Shown here one piece after another: positions 34,348 to 44,033 of a DNA stretch of 64,000 nucleotides. Both the position numbers and the translations under genes were made by a program. Origin of the DNA: Roseivivax marinus (GTDB taxonomy: Bacteria > Pseudomonadota > Alphaproteobacteria > Rhodobacterales > Rhodobacteraceae). The stretch spans positions 1-64,000 of the forward strand of contig NZ_FOAI01000012.1 of assembly GCF_900109705.1 (NCBI RefSeq), read 5' to 3'. The notes under the pieces are model-generated. The model was not told the DNA's origin, searched no databases, and saw nothing but the letters and a program-made list of their open reading frames with translations. Each line of letters begins with the position of its first letter. The first letter of the stretch is position 1.

Positions 34348-37300
34348 CTAATGAACTCTTGGTCGGAGCGACACAAAAGCAACCGATATGCGCCTTGAGA
34401 TCGCATCAGGTGACGGTTCTTCGATCCGGCGCGCCTCGGTGATGGCATCCATCATGATCGCGCGGATGCGGCCGCAATTTTCGGGGTCCAACTGAAGCGC
34501 GTCGGTCATATCGGCGATCGAGATGTAACTCTGCGCGGCCTTCTGCGCGAAGTTCTCACGCACCTGTTGCTTGGCCCTGACCCAATACGGGTCGAGCAGA
34601 CGAGCCCAGGTTTCGCTGAGGTATTCCACGCCGCGCAGAGAGAGCTCGCCGTATAGCTGCTCTTCGAGATCGACGCCTGCTGTAAAAGCGAGTCCGCCAT
34701 CGCCTGAAAGAAAGACAGCCAGAGATTGCAGCAGCGAGTCGGTGCGCTCGGGGGCGAGTTGCCATTCCCGGATCGTGCTCACCCGGGCGCCGAGCTCCTC
34801 GAGCGCCTGGTAAAGCCTTGCCCGGTCCGGTGGCGCGGAGGCGATGCCCCGCGCCTTCATTTCTTCGTAGGCGGCCTTCAGGCGTTGCGCGCAGGTCACC
34901 TGGTTGCGGATGAGGGTTCCGTCTTCCTCGACGAGGAGGAGACGGGGCGGCGCGAATTGTTCGCGGCGCGCGCTCTCGCCCCGCAGGTGCAGGAGCGTGT
35001 AGGCTTGGGAGCCCTCGAGAACGGCGATCTCGGCGCCCCAGAGCCCGTCGATCTCGGTGCGGGCGATGCGGTCGTAACGCTCTGGCGCAAGTAGCGCCCG
35101 CGTGCTGGAAAGAAGGTCATGATAATTCCGCGACCGCAGGGTGCGCGGCTCCCGAAGGTAGGCCGCAACGCTGTCCAGAATGACCTGTGTGTCGCCCCCG
35201 GCGTCTTCGGCGCGCTCGATACGCTCCCGTCCCGAAAGCGCCCGGTAATTCGCGAGGCGCCGGCTCACCTTCTCGTCGGAGGCGATCGCCGCAACAGGCA
35301 CATCGAGGAGGTAGTAATGCGTGCGGGCATGTAGGGAGTCGATCCGGTCGATCCGTCCCATCCCCTGGAGCAGATCCTTGAGGTTCGAGGTCACGCCGAG
35401 CAGCACGAGCGCATCGGCGCTCTGGAGGTTGATGCCCTCGGCCATCTGGTAGGTGAGAAACACTGAGGCGCTGCGTTCATCGTTGCGCTTCCCGCCGGGG
35501 CGGAAGAATTCCTCGATCAGGTGACCCTGCCGGATGGCCGCGAAGCCGGGCGTTTCTCCGCCGACGATATCCTCGCGCGCACGGCGCCGGCTTTCACCAG
35601 CGGGGACCGCGTCGCTCGTCGCGACATACTGGACATGCTCGTCGCCAGGCTCGCGCCGTGCCGCGAGTTCGGCAGCGAAGATCTCAAGCGTGTCGATCCG
35701 TTCCGCGACGAAAACGACGCGCCTGTGGCGCGCCTGGATGCGCAGCGCCTCGGAATAGCGTCGCTCGTCGAAACGCTGGATGTCCGGCCGGGAGAGCAGG
35801 GTGATCAGCTGGTCGCAGCTTGGTGTCTGGGCGTCCGTCCTGGATGTGTCCGGAAGGTCCCCGAAGAGATCGAGCTGTGCCGCATTGGCCGCGGCGCGGG
35901 CGGCGGCCTTCTTGCGCTCGTCGACCTCGAAGCGGCGCAGAGCCTTGCCGATGGCCCCGTGCTCCATTTCCCAGAGAGCCTGCGCGGAGTTCGCGCGCAG
36001 AACGTTGAGAAGATTGCGTGCATAGAGGCTGTTCTGGTTGTGGCGCCGCTCTGCGCGGTTTCCGAAGCGGCTGGTGGTGACGGATGTCAGTCGCCGGCCC
36101 GGCGCGAGATCCGTCGCGAGCCGGGTGATCTCGTCCATGACGCGCCTCTGCCGTTCGGAGAGCGACAGAGAGCTCGGGCGCGGGTGGATTTTGAATGGCG
36201 GGTAACTCGCCGCGCCGGCGCGGCCGCGCAAGGCGCTCTCGCCGATGCAGGCCCGTTGCCGCACCGCCATGAACGGCGCCAGCATGTCCGAAAGGGCGGC
36301 GCGTGCCGTTTCCGAGAGCGCCTCGGCGTCGGTGGCTCCGCTCATCATCTCGTCGATGCTCGCTTCGCGCCTGAACAGGGAATTCATCTCGGCGAGATAG
36401 CCGGGGGACATGAAAATCGAGGCACGCTTCTCGTGGAGATGCGCGAGCCAGTCGACATCGCGATTCCCGAGTAGCGTGGCGGACAGGCAGACATTCCAGG
36501 AGGGAGGTGCGAACTCGATTGCCTCTGCCTTCCGGGATGTCTCGTCGAAGCCCGGGGAGACCGTGTGGCTCTCGTCTATGATCAGCGTGCCATATTGCGT
36601 GAGATCGGCTTCGCCCCGAGTATTTTCAGCGGGGGCACCGTCATATGCGGAGGGTTCCCGTAGCAGGTCATCCTCTGGAGCCGGGATTTCCATATCGCGC
36701 CGCGAGATGAGCCGGCTGTTGCGGACAACGTCCAGAACGCGGGGCTTGCGCGCGGCCCAGCCCGGGTAGACCCGCGGCGGCACGATCGCGAGTGCGCCCC
36801 CTCGGGGAAGGTGGCCCGTGTGATCCTGTCCAAAGATGCGCTCGAAACTCGTTCCGAGGGTATGCCCGAGATGCTTCCCGATATCGGTCTTGCCGGAGCC
36901 CGTGGGGGCCTCGACGAAGGCGAAGCCATGCTCGTAGGTGATCGACGAGGCCTCGTATATGAGCTCTGCCTGGTGGGGCAGCGGCAGCCGCCCGGCGGCG
37001 TCACTCTGCCGGTCAACGCACCAGGGCGCGAAGCTCTTCTGCTCGTGGATGGTGCGCGCCACGGCGTCGGCCGTCGTGACCGGGCGTAGAAGCGCCTCGA
37101 GGATCTCCAGGGCTTCGGTGTTCCAGTCCGTGCTGGCATTCCAGATCTCTTCCGCCGCTGCCTGTCTGTCTTTCGCCACTGCGGCGGTGGTGGGATCGTC
37201 GACATTTGCGCTGGCCATGTCGACGTATTCGATGTTCTGATACAGTCCGGCCCGGGAAAAGTTTGCGCTCCCGGCGAGCGCCCCGAGGGGGCTGGCGACA

Positions 37301-37821
37301 ATCTTGGCGTGAAGGCGCCGGTCGCCGGATATTCCGAGTGCCGCGCCGGCTCTTGCCGGATCAAAAATTCGCAAGTCGATGCGCCCCGTGCGGATCGCTT
37401 CGATGGCCAGCACCGCGCTCAGATCGGCCGCGTCCTCGATCGAGAGGCCGTGGCGACCAAGAAAATGCATCTTGGCTTCCTCGGAGATCGAACGACCGCG
37501 GCCCGGAAGATGAGCCGCGTTGCCGGTGTTCACGCCGAAGGCAATCCTCAAAGCGACTTCGTCGTCGTATGAGATCTCCGGAACCTCGCGCATGACGATC
37601 GCGAGGGATGAAAAGAAGTCTTGGTAGCCGGTCACAATCGTGCATCCGGGCGTTCGCAGGTGCGGGCGGACAAGCTCGATGACCGCGCCACGGATGTTCG
37701 TAGCGGCAAGAAACCCGTGCTTTCCGGTAACACCCGGCTTGCCCGTATCAGTTCGCAAATCCTGGTTGCCCGGCGTCAATTTCCGGGATTTCGGGGAAAG
37801 CCAGTCAGGTAGCTTGATCAT
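34348..37821 (-). CDS. PLD-nuclease domain fused to an SNF2-type helicase
   Basis: An 1157-residue protein. Residues about 40-230 form a phospholipase D-like nuclease with one HKD motif (His171, Lys173, then GSANFS). The helicase follows: Walker A APTGSGKT (305-312), DESH (416-419), SATLLG, a large insert, and motif VI QGMGRIDR. One HKD motif means it must dimerise to cut. PLD-SNF2 fusions are known from defence loci. It lies 246 bp after the AddA-like gene on the same strand. The ATG at 37821 has no strong ribosome site. Confidence 0.82.
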   Translation of the reverse strand: MIKLPDWLSPKSRKLTPGNQDLRTDTGKPGVTGKHGFLAATNIRGAVIELVRPHLRTPGCTIVTGYQDFFSSLAIVMREVPEISYDDEVALRIAFGVNTGNAAHLPGRGRSISEEAKMHFLGRHGLSIEDAADLSAVLAIEAIRTGRIDLRIFDPARAGAALGISGDRRLHAKIVASPLGALAGSANFSRAGLYQNIEYVDMASANVDDPTTAAVAKDRQAAAEEIWNASTDWNTEALEILEALLRPVTTADAVARTIHEQKSFAPWCVDRQSDAAGRLPLPHQAELIYEASSITYEHGFAFVEAPTGSGKTDIGKHLGHTLGTSFERIFGQDHTGHLPRGGALAIVPPRVYPGWAARKPRVLDVVRNSRLISRRDMEIPAPEDDLLREPSAYDGAPAENTRGEADLTQYGTLIIDESHTVSPGFDETSRKAEAIEFAPPSWNVCLSATLLGNRDVDWLAHLHEKRASIFMSPGYLAEMNSLFRREASIDEMMSGATDAEALSETARAALSDMLAPFMAVRQRACIGESALRGRAGAASYPPFKIHPRPSSLSLSERQRRVMDEITRLATDLAPGRRLTSVTTSRFGNRAERRHNQNSLYARNLLNVLRANSAQALWEMEHGAIGKALRRFEVDERKKAAARAAANAAQLDLFGDLPDTSRTDAQTPSCDQLITLLSRPDIQRFDERRYSEALRIQARHRRVVFVAERIDTLEIFAAELAARREPGDEHVQYVATSDAVPAGESRRRAREDIVGGETPGFAAIRQGHLIEEFFRPGGKRNDERSASVFLTYQMAEGINLQSADALVLLGVTSNLKDLLQGMGRIDRIDSLHARTHYYLLDVPVAAIASDEKVSRRLANYRALSGRERIERAEDAGGDTQVILDSVAAYLREPRTLRSRNYHDLLSSTRALLAPERYDRIARTEIDGLWGAEIAVLEGSQAYTLLHLRGESARREQFAPPRLLLVEEDGTLIRNQVTCAQRLKAAYEEMKARGIASAPPDRARLYQALEELGARVSTIREWQLAPERTDSLLQSLAVFLSGDGGLAFTAGVDLEEQLYGELSLRGVEYLSETWARLLDPYWVRAKQQVRENFAQKAAQSYISIADMTDALQLDPENCGRIRAIMMDAITEARRIEEPSPDAISRRISVAFVSLRPRVH

Positions 37822-38067
37822 CGGGCACCGATCTTCGCGAAGCAAAGGGCATGATCCTGAGTAACGGATGCCTTTTCAATCGCTACGGTTTTTCTCAAGA
37901 GAAAGCAGCCGGTTCGTCGTTCTTCGACCGCTCATGTTGCGGAGCCATCAACCTTACTTGATACAACCAGCGTTCCATCTGGAATTCATAATGCTTGTTG
38001 TGCCAGCTGGAGGCCAACCCGAACCTGAAGACTTGCGTCGTCCGCGGATTAGCGGCCGGTTACGACA

Positions 38068-41000
38068 TCAGCCGGGCGTCCCCCAGATAAGCGTGCCTGA
38101 GCCGAGAAAATGGATGCCCGCGCGTTCGATGCGCAGATTCGGCCAGACGACTGTCGCGGCGCGGATGTAAGTGCCGAGCTGGGCGAGGTAGGGGCGCGCG
38201 GCCTCGAGCGGGCTTTTGGGCGCAGGTGACTTGAAGTCGATTATCGCGGCCCGGGTGCCGTCCCTGCTGCACGCCAGAAGGTCCGTTGTGCCCCTGACGC
38301 AGGTGCCGTTCGGGAGCACGGCTTCAAAGGGCAGCTCGGAATACAGGTCTGTAAGGCCACGCTCTGACAAGCGGTCGCCCAGCGCGTTGGCCTGTTCAAG
38401 GAGCGACACCAAGGTATCTTCGCCGAGCCCTGTAGCGGGGCCGAGGTCGAGCGTGCGGTGCGGACGCGTTAGCAGGACACGCATGGCGAGGTGGAGAGCG
38501 GTGCCCCGCTCGCCGGCATCGCCATACGCATCCCCCGATAGAGCGGTGCCGAGGGGGTGGGTCTCAACCGACCAGAGCGCAGCTTCCTCGCCGCCGTCGG
38601 ATGGACGCAGGAAGATCGGCTCGCCGCGGGGGCCCGGAACCTCGCGTCGTCCGGGGCGCCTGAGAGGTTCGGCGGCTGCGGTTTTGGGTGAGGTGGTGAA
38701 ACCCTCGGGGAAGATCTCTCCGTGGGAGGTGATCCGCGCTGGATGCACGGTCTTGCCTATGCTGATAGCGCCCCCGTCGAGGGTCAAATTGCCCTCCTCC
38801 ATCAAGAGGCGTGACACGGTGTCCGCATCTGGCTTGCAAAAGTCAGGCCATTCGAGAACCAGCAGATCGCGGGCGCGGGTGAAGGCAACATATGAAAGAC
38901 AGCGCTCTGTTACTGCGGCGGGCTCGCGGCGGGCCGCGGCAAAGTATGCCGCGACTTCCTTGCTGGCGACAACGGGATGGTAATGGATCGTTGCACGGTC
39001 CAGAAGCATCCCGGGCTCGTCCCAGTCGTCGAATTCGATCCGAAGGGTGTTGGGGCGCTCCTCAATCGTCCAGTCCAGTCCGGTCACGCAGACCACCGGC
39101 CATTCGAGACCCTTTGCTGCATGCCATGTAGAGACCTTCACGCCGCGTGCGGCAGCGGCGCCTGCGTCGGGCCGGGCATTGTCACCCGCTTCGGTGCGGA
39201 TAGCGAGCCAAGCGAGGAAGGACCGAATGTCCCAGCCGAAGACGCCGGAGGCGGCACGGGTGACTGGATCGGCTTCCTCGAAGGATGCAGCCTCCGCGTC
39301 GAGCCGGGCGAGGTCGGCGTGCGCGCGAGAAGGGTCATCCAGTCCTGCTGCCCAGTCGTCCAAACCGCCTTCGGTCCGCAAAACTGCGAGCACTCGACCG
39401 ACCGTCCAGCCTGGGGCTTGCTTGTGGAGGGCCATCAGTGGCTCGAGGTTCGCGTGTTCTGTCAGCTCCTCGTCGAGCACGGCTGTCAGTGCGTTTTCCA
39501 GCGGGAGGGCAGCAGGACCATGGGTGAGATAGAGCAAGGCGGCGAAGCTGTCCGCGGGATCGGCGATTACAGCGAGAGCTGAGCGGGCGACGGTAACGGC
39601 CGCGGAAGAGAACCAGCCATCTTCATCGAGGTCGACGGGGATACCGAGGTGCGCAAGGCAATCGGCGTGCCCCCTCGCCTTGCCATGGGTGCGGCACAGG
39701 ATGGCAACGTCTGAGGGGCGCAGGGGGCGAGCAGCCCCGGTTCGACGATCCGCGATATCGCGTTTCTCCGACAGAAGATTGCGAATCCGCTCCGCGATGT
39801 GATGGCAGCCTTTTGCCAGCGGCTCTCCCTTTTTCGTCGAGGCCTTGTTGGACATTCGCAGCACTTCGATCGGCGTGCCGTTGGCGTTGCCTCGATGCGG
39901 TTTCAAGGGTGCGTAGTCCTTGAAGAGCCCCGCGCCAAGATCGTTCACAAGGTTCATGATGCCGGGCACGGAACGGCGATTGGTGTCCATTGTATAGGCT
40001 GCGTCAGGGTGCTGGCGCGCGAGAGCCGCGGCGAGACGCGCATCGGCGCCCTGAAATCCCATAATCGCCTGTTTTCCGTCTCCGACCAGCACCACGCGCG
40101 GGGCTGCCTCGATGAGATGCGCGAGCAGGGCGAATTGCACAGGGTTCGTGTCCTGGAATTCGTCCACGATCACGCAGTCGATTCCGTCCATCATTGCCGA
40201 GACTGCTTCGGGGCGCTCGCGCAGCAGGGTCTCGGCACGGGCGATCATGTCGCCGAAGTCCACAACGCCAAGTCGGGCTTTTGCCTTTGAATAGAGCCGC
40301 CGCACGTCCTGTGCGCCGGCCAGCATTCTCTCCAGCCGTCCGGAAGCCTCACGTTTCGGACCGGGGTGGCGGGGCAGGGCACGCGCCGCCTCCATCACCA
40401 CCTCGGCGAGTTCATCGTAGCCTTCAGGGGTGGACTGTCGGCGGTTCGTCACGCGTAGGCTCTGAAGCCTTTGCCACCATTCCCAGTCCGTGTAGGCCGA
40501 GTCTGACAGCCCTTTTCGCAGATCGCGGATGTTCGACGTGAAGTCCTTCGTAGCGGCGGCGCTCGTTGACCACTCGACGATCCCATCCGGGAACGTCTCC
40601 AGCATGGCCTCGATCGCGGCGCGCAACGTCATCTCCAACCGTGCACCGTCCTCTTCCGTCTCGGGCCAGTCTGCCTCCAGCGCAGCGGCGGCGCGGCCAG
40701 GGAGGTCAGGGTCGTCGCCTCGCTCGCCCAGTTCGTTCAGGCGCCCGATGGCCGCGCGCAGGTCACGGCGGAATGCATCGGTGGCGCTGCCGCCCGAGAA
40801 GTTCCAGGCGTAGCCGTGCGCTTCGAGATTCTCCGTGAAGCCCTCGAGAGCCTCAGTTTCGGCTATTGCGCGCCGCAGGAGCAGTTCGGCTTCGGCATCC
40901 TCAATCAGACGCAGCGATGGGGAGAGACCGGCGTCGAAGGCGTGCTCCGTCAGGATGCGACGCCCCAGGGCATGGATGGTTGAAATGTAGGCGCGCTCGA

Positions 41001-41205
41001 TAGTCGCGGCGTCCTCAATGCGGCCGACTGAGAGAAGAGCGCCCCTGATGCGCCCCTTGAGCTCCGAAGCCGCGGCCTCTGTGAAGGTCACGGCGAGAAT
41101 CCGTTCGGGACGGATTTCGCCCTTCGTCACCCATGCCCTGAGTGTCTCTTGGATGTGCCAAGTTTTGCCCGAGCCGGCTCCTGCGCCAACAATCTGGAAG
41201 GTCAT
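38068..41205 (-). CDS. AddA-like UvrD/Rep helicase with RecB-type nuclease
   Basis: A 1045-residue SF1A helicase. Walker A GAGSGKT (9-15), motif II VDEFQDTNP, motif III VGDGKQAIMGFQGAD, motif V WHAAKGLEWP and motif VI YVAFTRARDLL are intact. The C-terminal RecB nuclease has a His (GTALHLAM), Asp (GTTDLLA) and DFKS. It overlaps the AddB-like gene by 4 bp, so they form one enzyme, like AddAB or RecBCD. The genome must also hold a housekeeping copy elsewhere for this to be a defence duplicate; that is not testable here. Confidence 0.87.
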   Translation of the reverse strand: MTFQIVGAGAGSGKTWHIQETLRAWVTKGEIRPERILAVTFTEAAASELKGRIRGALLSVGRIEDAATIERAYISTIHALGRRILTEHAFDAGLSPSLRLIEDAEAELLLRRAIAETEALEGFTENLEAHGYAWNFSGGSATDAFRRDLRAAIGRLNELGERGDDPDLPGRAAAALEADWPETEEDGARLEMTLRAAIEAMLETFPDGIVEWSTSAAATKDFTSNIRDLRKGLSDSAYTDWEWWQRLQSLRVTNRRQSTPEGYDELAEVVMEAARALPRHPGPKREASGRLERMLAGAQDVRRLYSKAKARLGVVDFGDMIARAETLLRERPEAVSAMMDGIDCVIVDEFQDTNPVQFALLAHLIEAAPRVVLVGDGKQAIMGFQGADARLAAALARQHPDAAYTMDTNRRSVPGIMNLVNDLGAGLFKDYAPLKPHRGNANGTPIEVLRMSNKASTKKGEPLAKGCHHIAERIRNLLSEKRDIADRRTGAARPLRPSDVAILCRTHGKARGHADCLAHLGIPVDLDEDGWFSSAAVTVARSALAVIADPADSFAALLYLTHGPAALPLENALTAVLDEELTEHANLEPLMALHKQAPGWTVGRVLAVLRTEGGLDDWAAGLDDPSRAHADLARLDAEAASFEEADPVTRAASGVFGWDIRSFLAWLAIRTEAGDNARPDAGAAAARGVKVSTWHAAKGLEWPVVCVTGLDWTIEERPNTLRIEFDDWDEPGMLLDRATIHYHPVVASKEVAAYFAAARREPAAVTERCLSYVAFTRARDLLVLEWPDFCKPDADTVSRLLMEEGNLTLDGGAISIGKTVHPARITSHGEIFPEGFTTSPKTAAAEPLRRPGRREVPGPRGEPIFLRPSDGGEEAALWSVETHPLGTALSGDAYGDAGERGTALHLAMRVLLTRPHRTLDLGPATGLGEDTLVSLLEQANALGDRLSERGLTDLYSELPFEAVLPNGTCVRGTTDLLACSRDGTRAAIIDFKSPAPKSPLEAARPYLAQLGTYIRAATVVWPNLRIERAGIHFLGSGTLIWGTPG

Positions 41206-43625
41206 TCTTCGTCCTCCCACAGAAACGCGGCCACGAGGGGATTGTCGAGCGCGTAGGCGTCAATCCCCAGCTTGTCGAACTCCGCGGCGTCCTTCGTGGT
41301 GTTGAGCACTACCCGTCCCTCGCGCAGCTCCGCGACCGTCGTTGACAGCTTCGCATTTGCTTCGGCATGGGTGTCTGTGTCGACGGGACCGAAGGGCTCT
41401 CCGACAAGGGTGCCGCGGGTGACAGCCACCATGTCCGTGAGGTTGAGGTAGCCGACGGAGATTGCCGTGCCGCCCTCGGCCAGTTCGGTGCCGGCGATCA
41501 TGTCGCCATAGAGTTGGGCCTGCACATCCCAGCCACCCTGCATCCGCTTGACGCGTTTCTTGGATGTCCCGCTCTTGTAGTCGATGACGAGTAGCCTTCC
41601 GTGAGGCAGCTTCAACACCGTGTCGGCCTTGCCGTTCAGGCCCATCCCGAAGGCCTCTCCAGTCAGGTATTCCTCGGTCGTGTGAATTGTTGCGTCCGCC
41701 TCGCGGAGCATCTCGGCCCAGCGGGTCGCGATCCGCGTCAAGTCAGAGGTGAGATGTCGGCGCTCGACCGCCCAGGCGGAGGCCGCAAGGAAACGCAGGT
41801 CGGTCTCCGCTTCGATTGCGGCGTCGATTGCGGCGGGGACAGCAGCCCCAACGGTCGCGGGATCGGGTGGTGGTCCTGGCGGGAAGAGAGCTTCGAGCAC
41901 CTTGTGCATGAGTGATCCACGCACCATGGCACCAAGTTCGTCCGGTCCCCAGCTCCTGTCCTCAATCCCGAGTTCGCTAAGCAGCCACGCGAGCGGAGAT
42001 ACCAAGAGCTTCTCGAGACGGGAGGGCGATTGCGGGCACGGTGCTCCATTCTTCAGACGCAGACCGGTCAGATCGCGACCGAGGTCGAGAATTCGGGTTT
42101 CCGGCGCACTGCGTCCGGGCGAGGGCGCGGCGAGATGGCTGTCGCAGGGCCAGTAGGCGGCATCGTCGGAGAGCGGTTGGATCAATGTCTCCGCCGTCAA
42201 TCCGACGCGGTGCGCCAACATGTCGAGCGCAGCTGCGGGTGCAAGGCGGTCGCCGGCGCGGTCGCGGATCGGCACGGTGATCTCGATGGCGTCGGAGACC
42301 GCCGCCAGCTGCCGGTCCAGCCGAGCGCTGGCAAGTTCGAGTGACGCACGACGACCGGGCAGGGCGATGCCGCAGGTCCGCTCAATAAGGTCGATCTCGT
42401 GTTCCAGCCAAAACGGACCGGAGCCGGTGACGCTGGGATAGTGATCCCCCGCGAAACCGAGGGCAAGGAGACGGCGCACTTCGCACCACGGGTTCCGCCC
42501 TTCAGTGAAGACGGCGATGGCTCCTCGCGAAGCCGTAACCGGCGCTTCAGATGTGGGGGCGGGGCGAGTGATGGCGATCAGTCCGTGCCAGTCGACGGGC
42601 GCAGCTTCGGCGCCGCATGGGAGGCCGCGTAGGGCGGCCGCAATGTCAGCGGGCAAATGGTTTGCGATGGCTCGAAGTGTCTGGCCCAGATCGCCTCCGG
42701 TGATTGGGTGTCTGTTCAACAGGCTCCTAAGCGCGCTGTCCCGTGTGCCGACACCGAGTGCCTCGAGAGCGACTGCCGCCATGCCAGGGGCGGGCTTATT
42801 CAGCACGGCGAGGATCAGGTGGACGGCCTCTGCTGCGCGGTTGCGGGCGGGTGCTCCAGGTAGACCACCGAGACGCAGTCCTACAGCGGCGAAGACGGCT
42901 TCGGCGTCGATGAGCCAGGCCGGATCGTCCGGTAGCAGCAGGCCGATTTCGTCGGCGCTCTCGACTGCCGCCTCGTCGAGAAGCCGCTGCGCGCGTGCGG
43001 CTGCGAAGCGCAGTTCGTCCAGCGGGTCTCGCAGTGAGGTGATCGAGAGCGTAGTGCCCTCGCTGGTATCACCGGCTTGAAAGGCGCGCAGGGTCCCGCT
43101 TCCAGCCGGCCGGAGCCCGGGGAAGGCATCTTCCTGCCAAGTGCCGCCATGATGGCGCTCGAGCATGTCCGCAAGCGCGAGATCGGCTGAGGTGGCCCCT
43201 ATCCGGCTTCCGCTGCGCAAGAGGGGGAGTGGGTCGAGCGCATGGCCGGCCCCGCCTGCCAAGGCATGGGCGAGCGGTGCAAGATCCGCAGGCAAGTTTC
43301 CGAGATCGCGCCAGATGTCACAAAGTGCGGTCAGGTGGAAGCGTGCTCGGCCCTCGGGGAGCCGCCCCACCTCGACGGATGTGGGATCGAGTGCCGGAGC
43401 GGCGTGGATGAGTTCGCGAAGTGCCTTCGAGGCGGCAGCGACGGTGGACTCAGGCGCAACCTCAAGGCTGTTGGCCCAAGGTGCGGTCTTCGCCTCAAGA
43501 ATTGCGGCGGAGTCCTCGAATGGGGCGGGGCGGGGGCAGAGATAAGTTTCGGCCAGGAGCGACGGCGTCACTGGCCGTATTGCACCGGTCACCGGATGAA
43601 CGGTGGAAATCGGGTCGAGTGGCAA
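41202..43625 (-). CDS. AddB-like PD-(D/E)XK nuclease subunit
   Basis: An 807-residue protein. The C-terminal domain is a RecB-type nuclease: RGSLMHKVLE (His), GLNGKADTVLKLP (Asp), LLVIDYKSG (Asp and Lys). The long N-terminal part resembles a degenerate helicase-like scaffold as in AddB. The CxxC-type iron-sulphur cysteines of classical AddB are not obvious. Its stop overlaps the start of the AddA-like gene, indicating a two-subunit complex. Confidence 0.8.
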   Translation of the reverse strand: MPLDPISTVHPVTGAIRPVTPSLLAETYLCPRPAPFEDSAAILEAKTAPWANSLEVAPESTVAAASKALRELIHAAPALDPTSVEVGRLPEGRARFHLTALCDIWRDLGNLPADLAPLAHALAGGAGHALDPLPLLRSGSRIGATSADLALADMLERHHGGTWQEDAFPGLRPAGSGTLRAFQAGDTSEGTTLSITSLRDPLDELRFAAARAQRLLDEAAVESADEIGLLLPDDPAWLIDAEAVFAAVGLRLGGLPGAPARNRAAEAVHLILAVLNKPAPGMAAVALEALGVGTRDSALRSLLNRHPITGGDLGQTLRAIANHLPADIAAALRGLPCGAEAAPVDWHGLIAITRPAPTSEAPVTASRGAIAVFTEGRNPWCEVRRLLALGFAGDHYPSVTGSGPFWLEHEIDLIERTCGIALPGRRASLELASARLDRQLAAVSDAIEITVPIRDRAGDRLAPAAALDMLAHRVGLTAETLIQPLSDDAAYWPCDSHLAAPSPGRSAPETRILDLGRDLTGLRLKNGAPCPQSPSRLEKLLVSPLAWLLSELGIEDRSWGPDELGAMVRGSLMHKVLEALFPPGPPPDPATVGAAVPAAIDAAIEAETDLRFLAASAWAVERRHLTSDLTRIATRWAEMLREADATIHTTEEYLTGEAFGMGLNGKADTVLKLPHGRLLVIDYKSGTSKKRVKRMQGGWDVQAQLYGDMIAGTELAEGGTAISVGYLNLTDMVAVTRGTLVGEPFGPVDTDTHAEANAKLSTTVAELREGRVVLNTTKDAAEFDKLGIDAYALDNPLVAAFLWEDEE

Positions 43626-44033
43626 GAATTGGCTCCAAGGGATTTCGAGATATTTAACTTGGGATATTAGCGAAGCAATACGGGGAATAAAGCGAAAAAA
43701 GCATGTGTGCGATAGATTTGGCGTGTCCGTTCATAAGAATATGTAGCCGTATTGCATTTCGGGAATGGGTGAGAAAGCGTTTCGATTTCAGCTGACAGGA
43801 GAATGCAACGATACTCGCGAAAATCCTGGACAGTAGAAATTTCGCTTCTTCGTTGGTTCGGGAATTAGCGACGTGGCGTAAGAAGACAAAGCGCGGCGGG
43901 CTGCGCCTGCCTCCGTTTAAGGACTCGTTAGCCTGGCTACACAACCGTCGGCGACGCTGATGGTTGCGCTGCTCCGGCAATGAGAGCGACGTCGCGGGCC
44001 GGGTGGCCGGTCGCCGGCTCGGCCCGCTCCGGA
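43626..44033. other. About 400 bp without a supported gene
   Basis: This is the promoter-proximal leader of the AddB-like operon. Positions 43650-43870 are AT-richer than the surroundings and probably contain the promoter. No RNA or repeat is seen. Confidence 0.35.
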
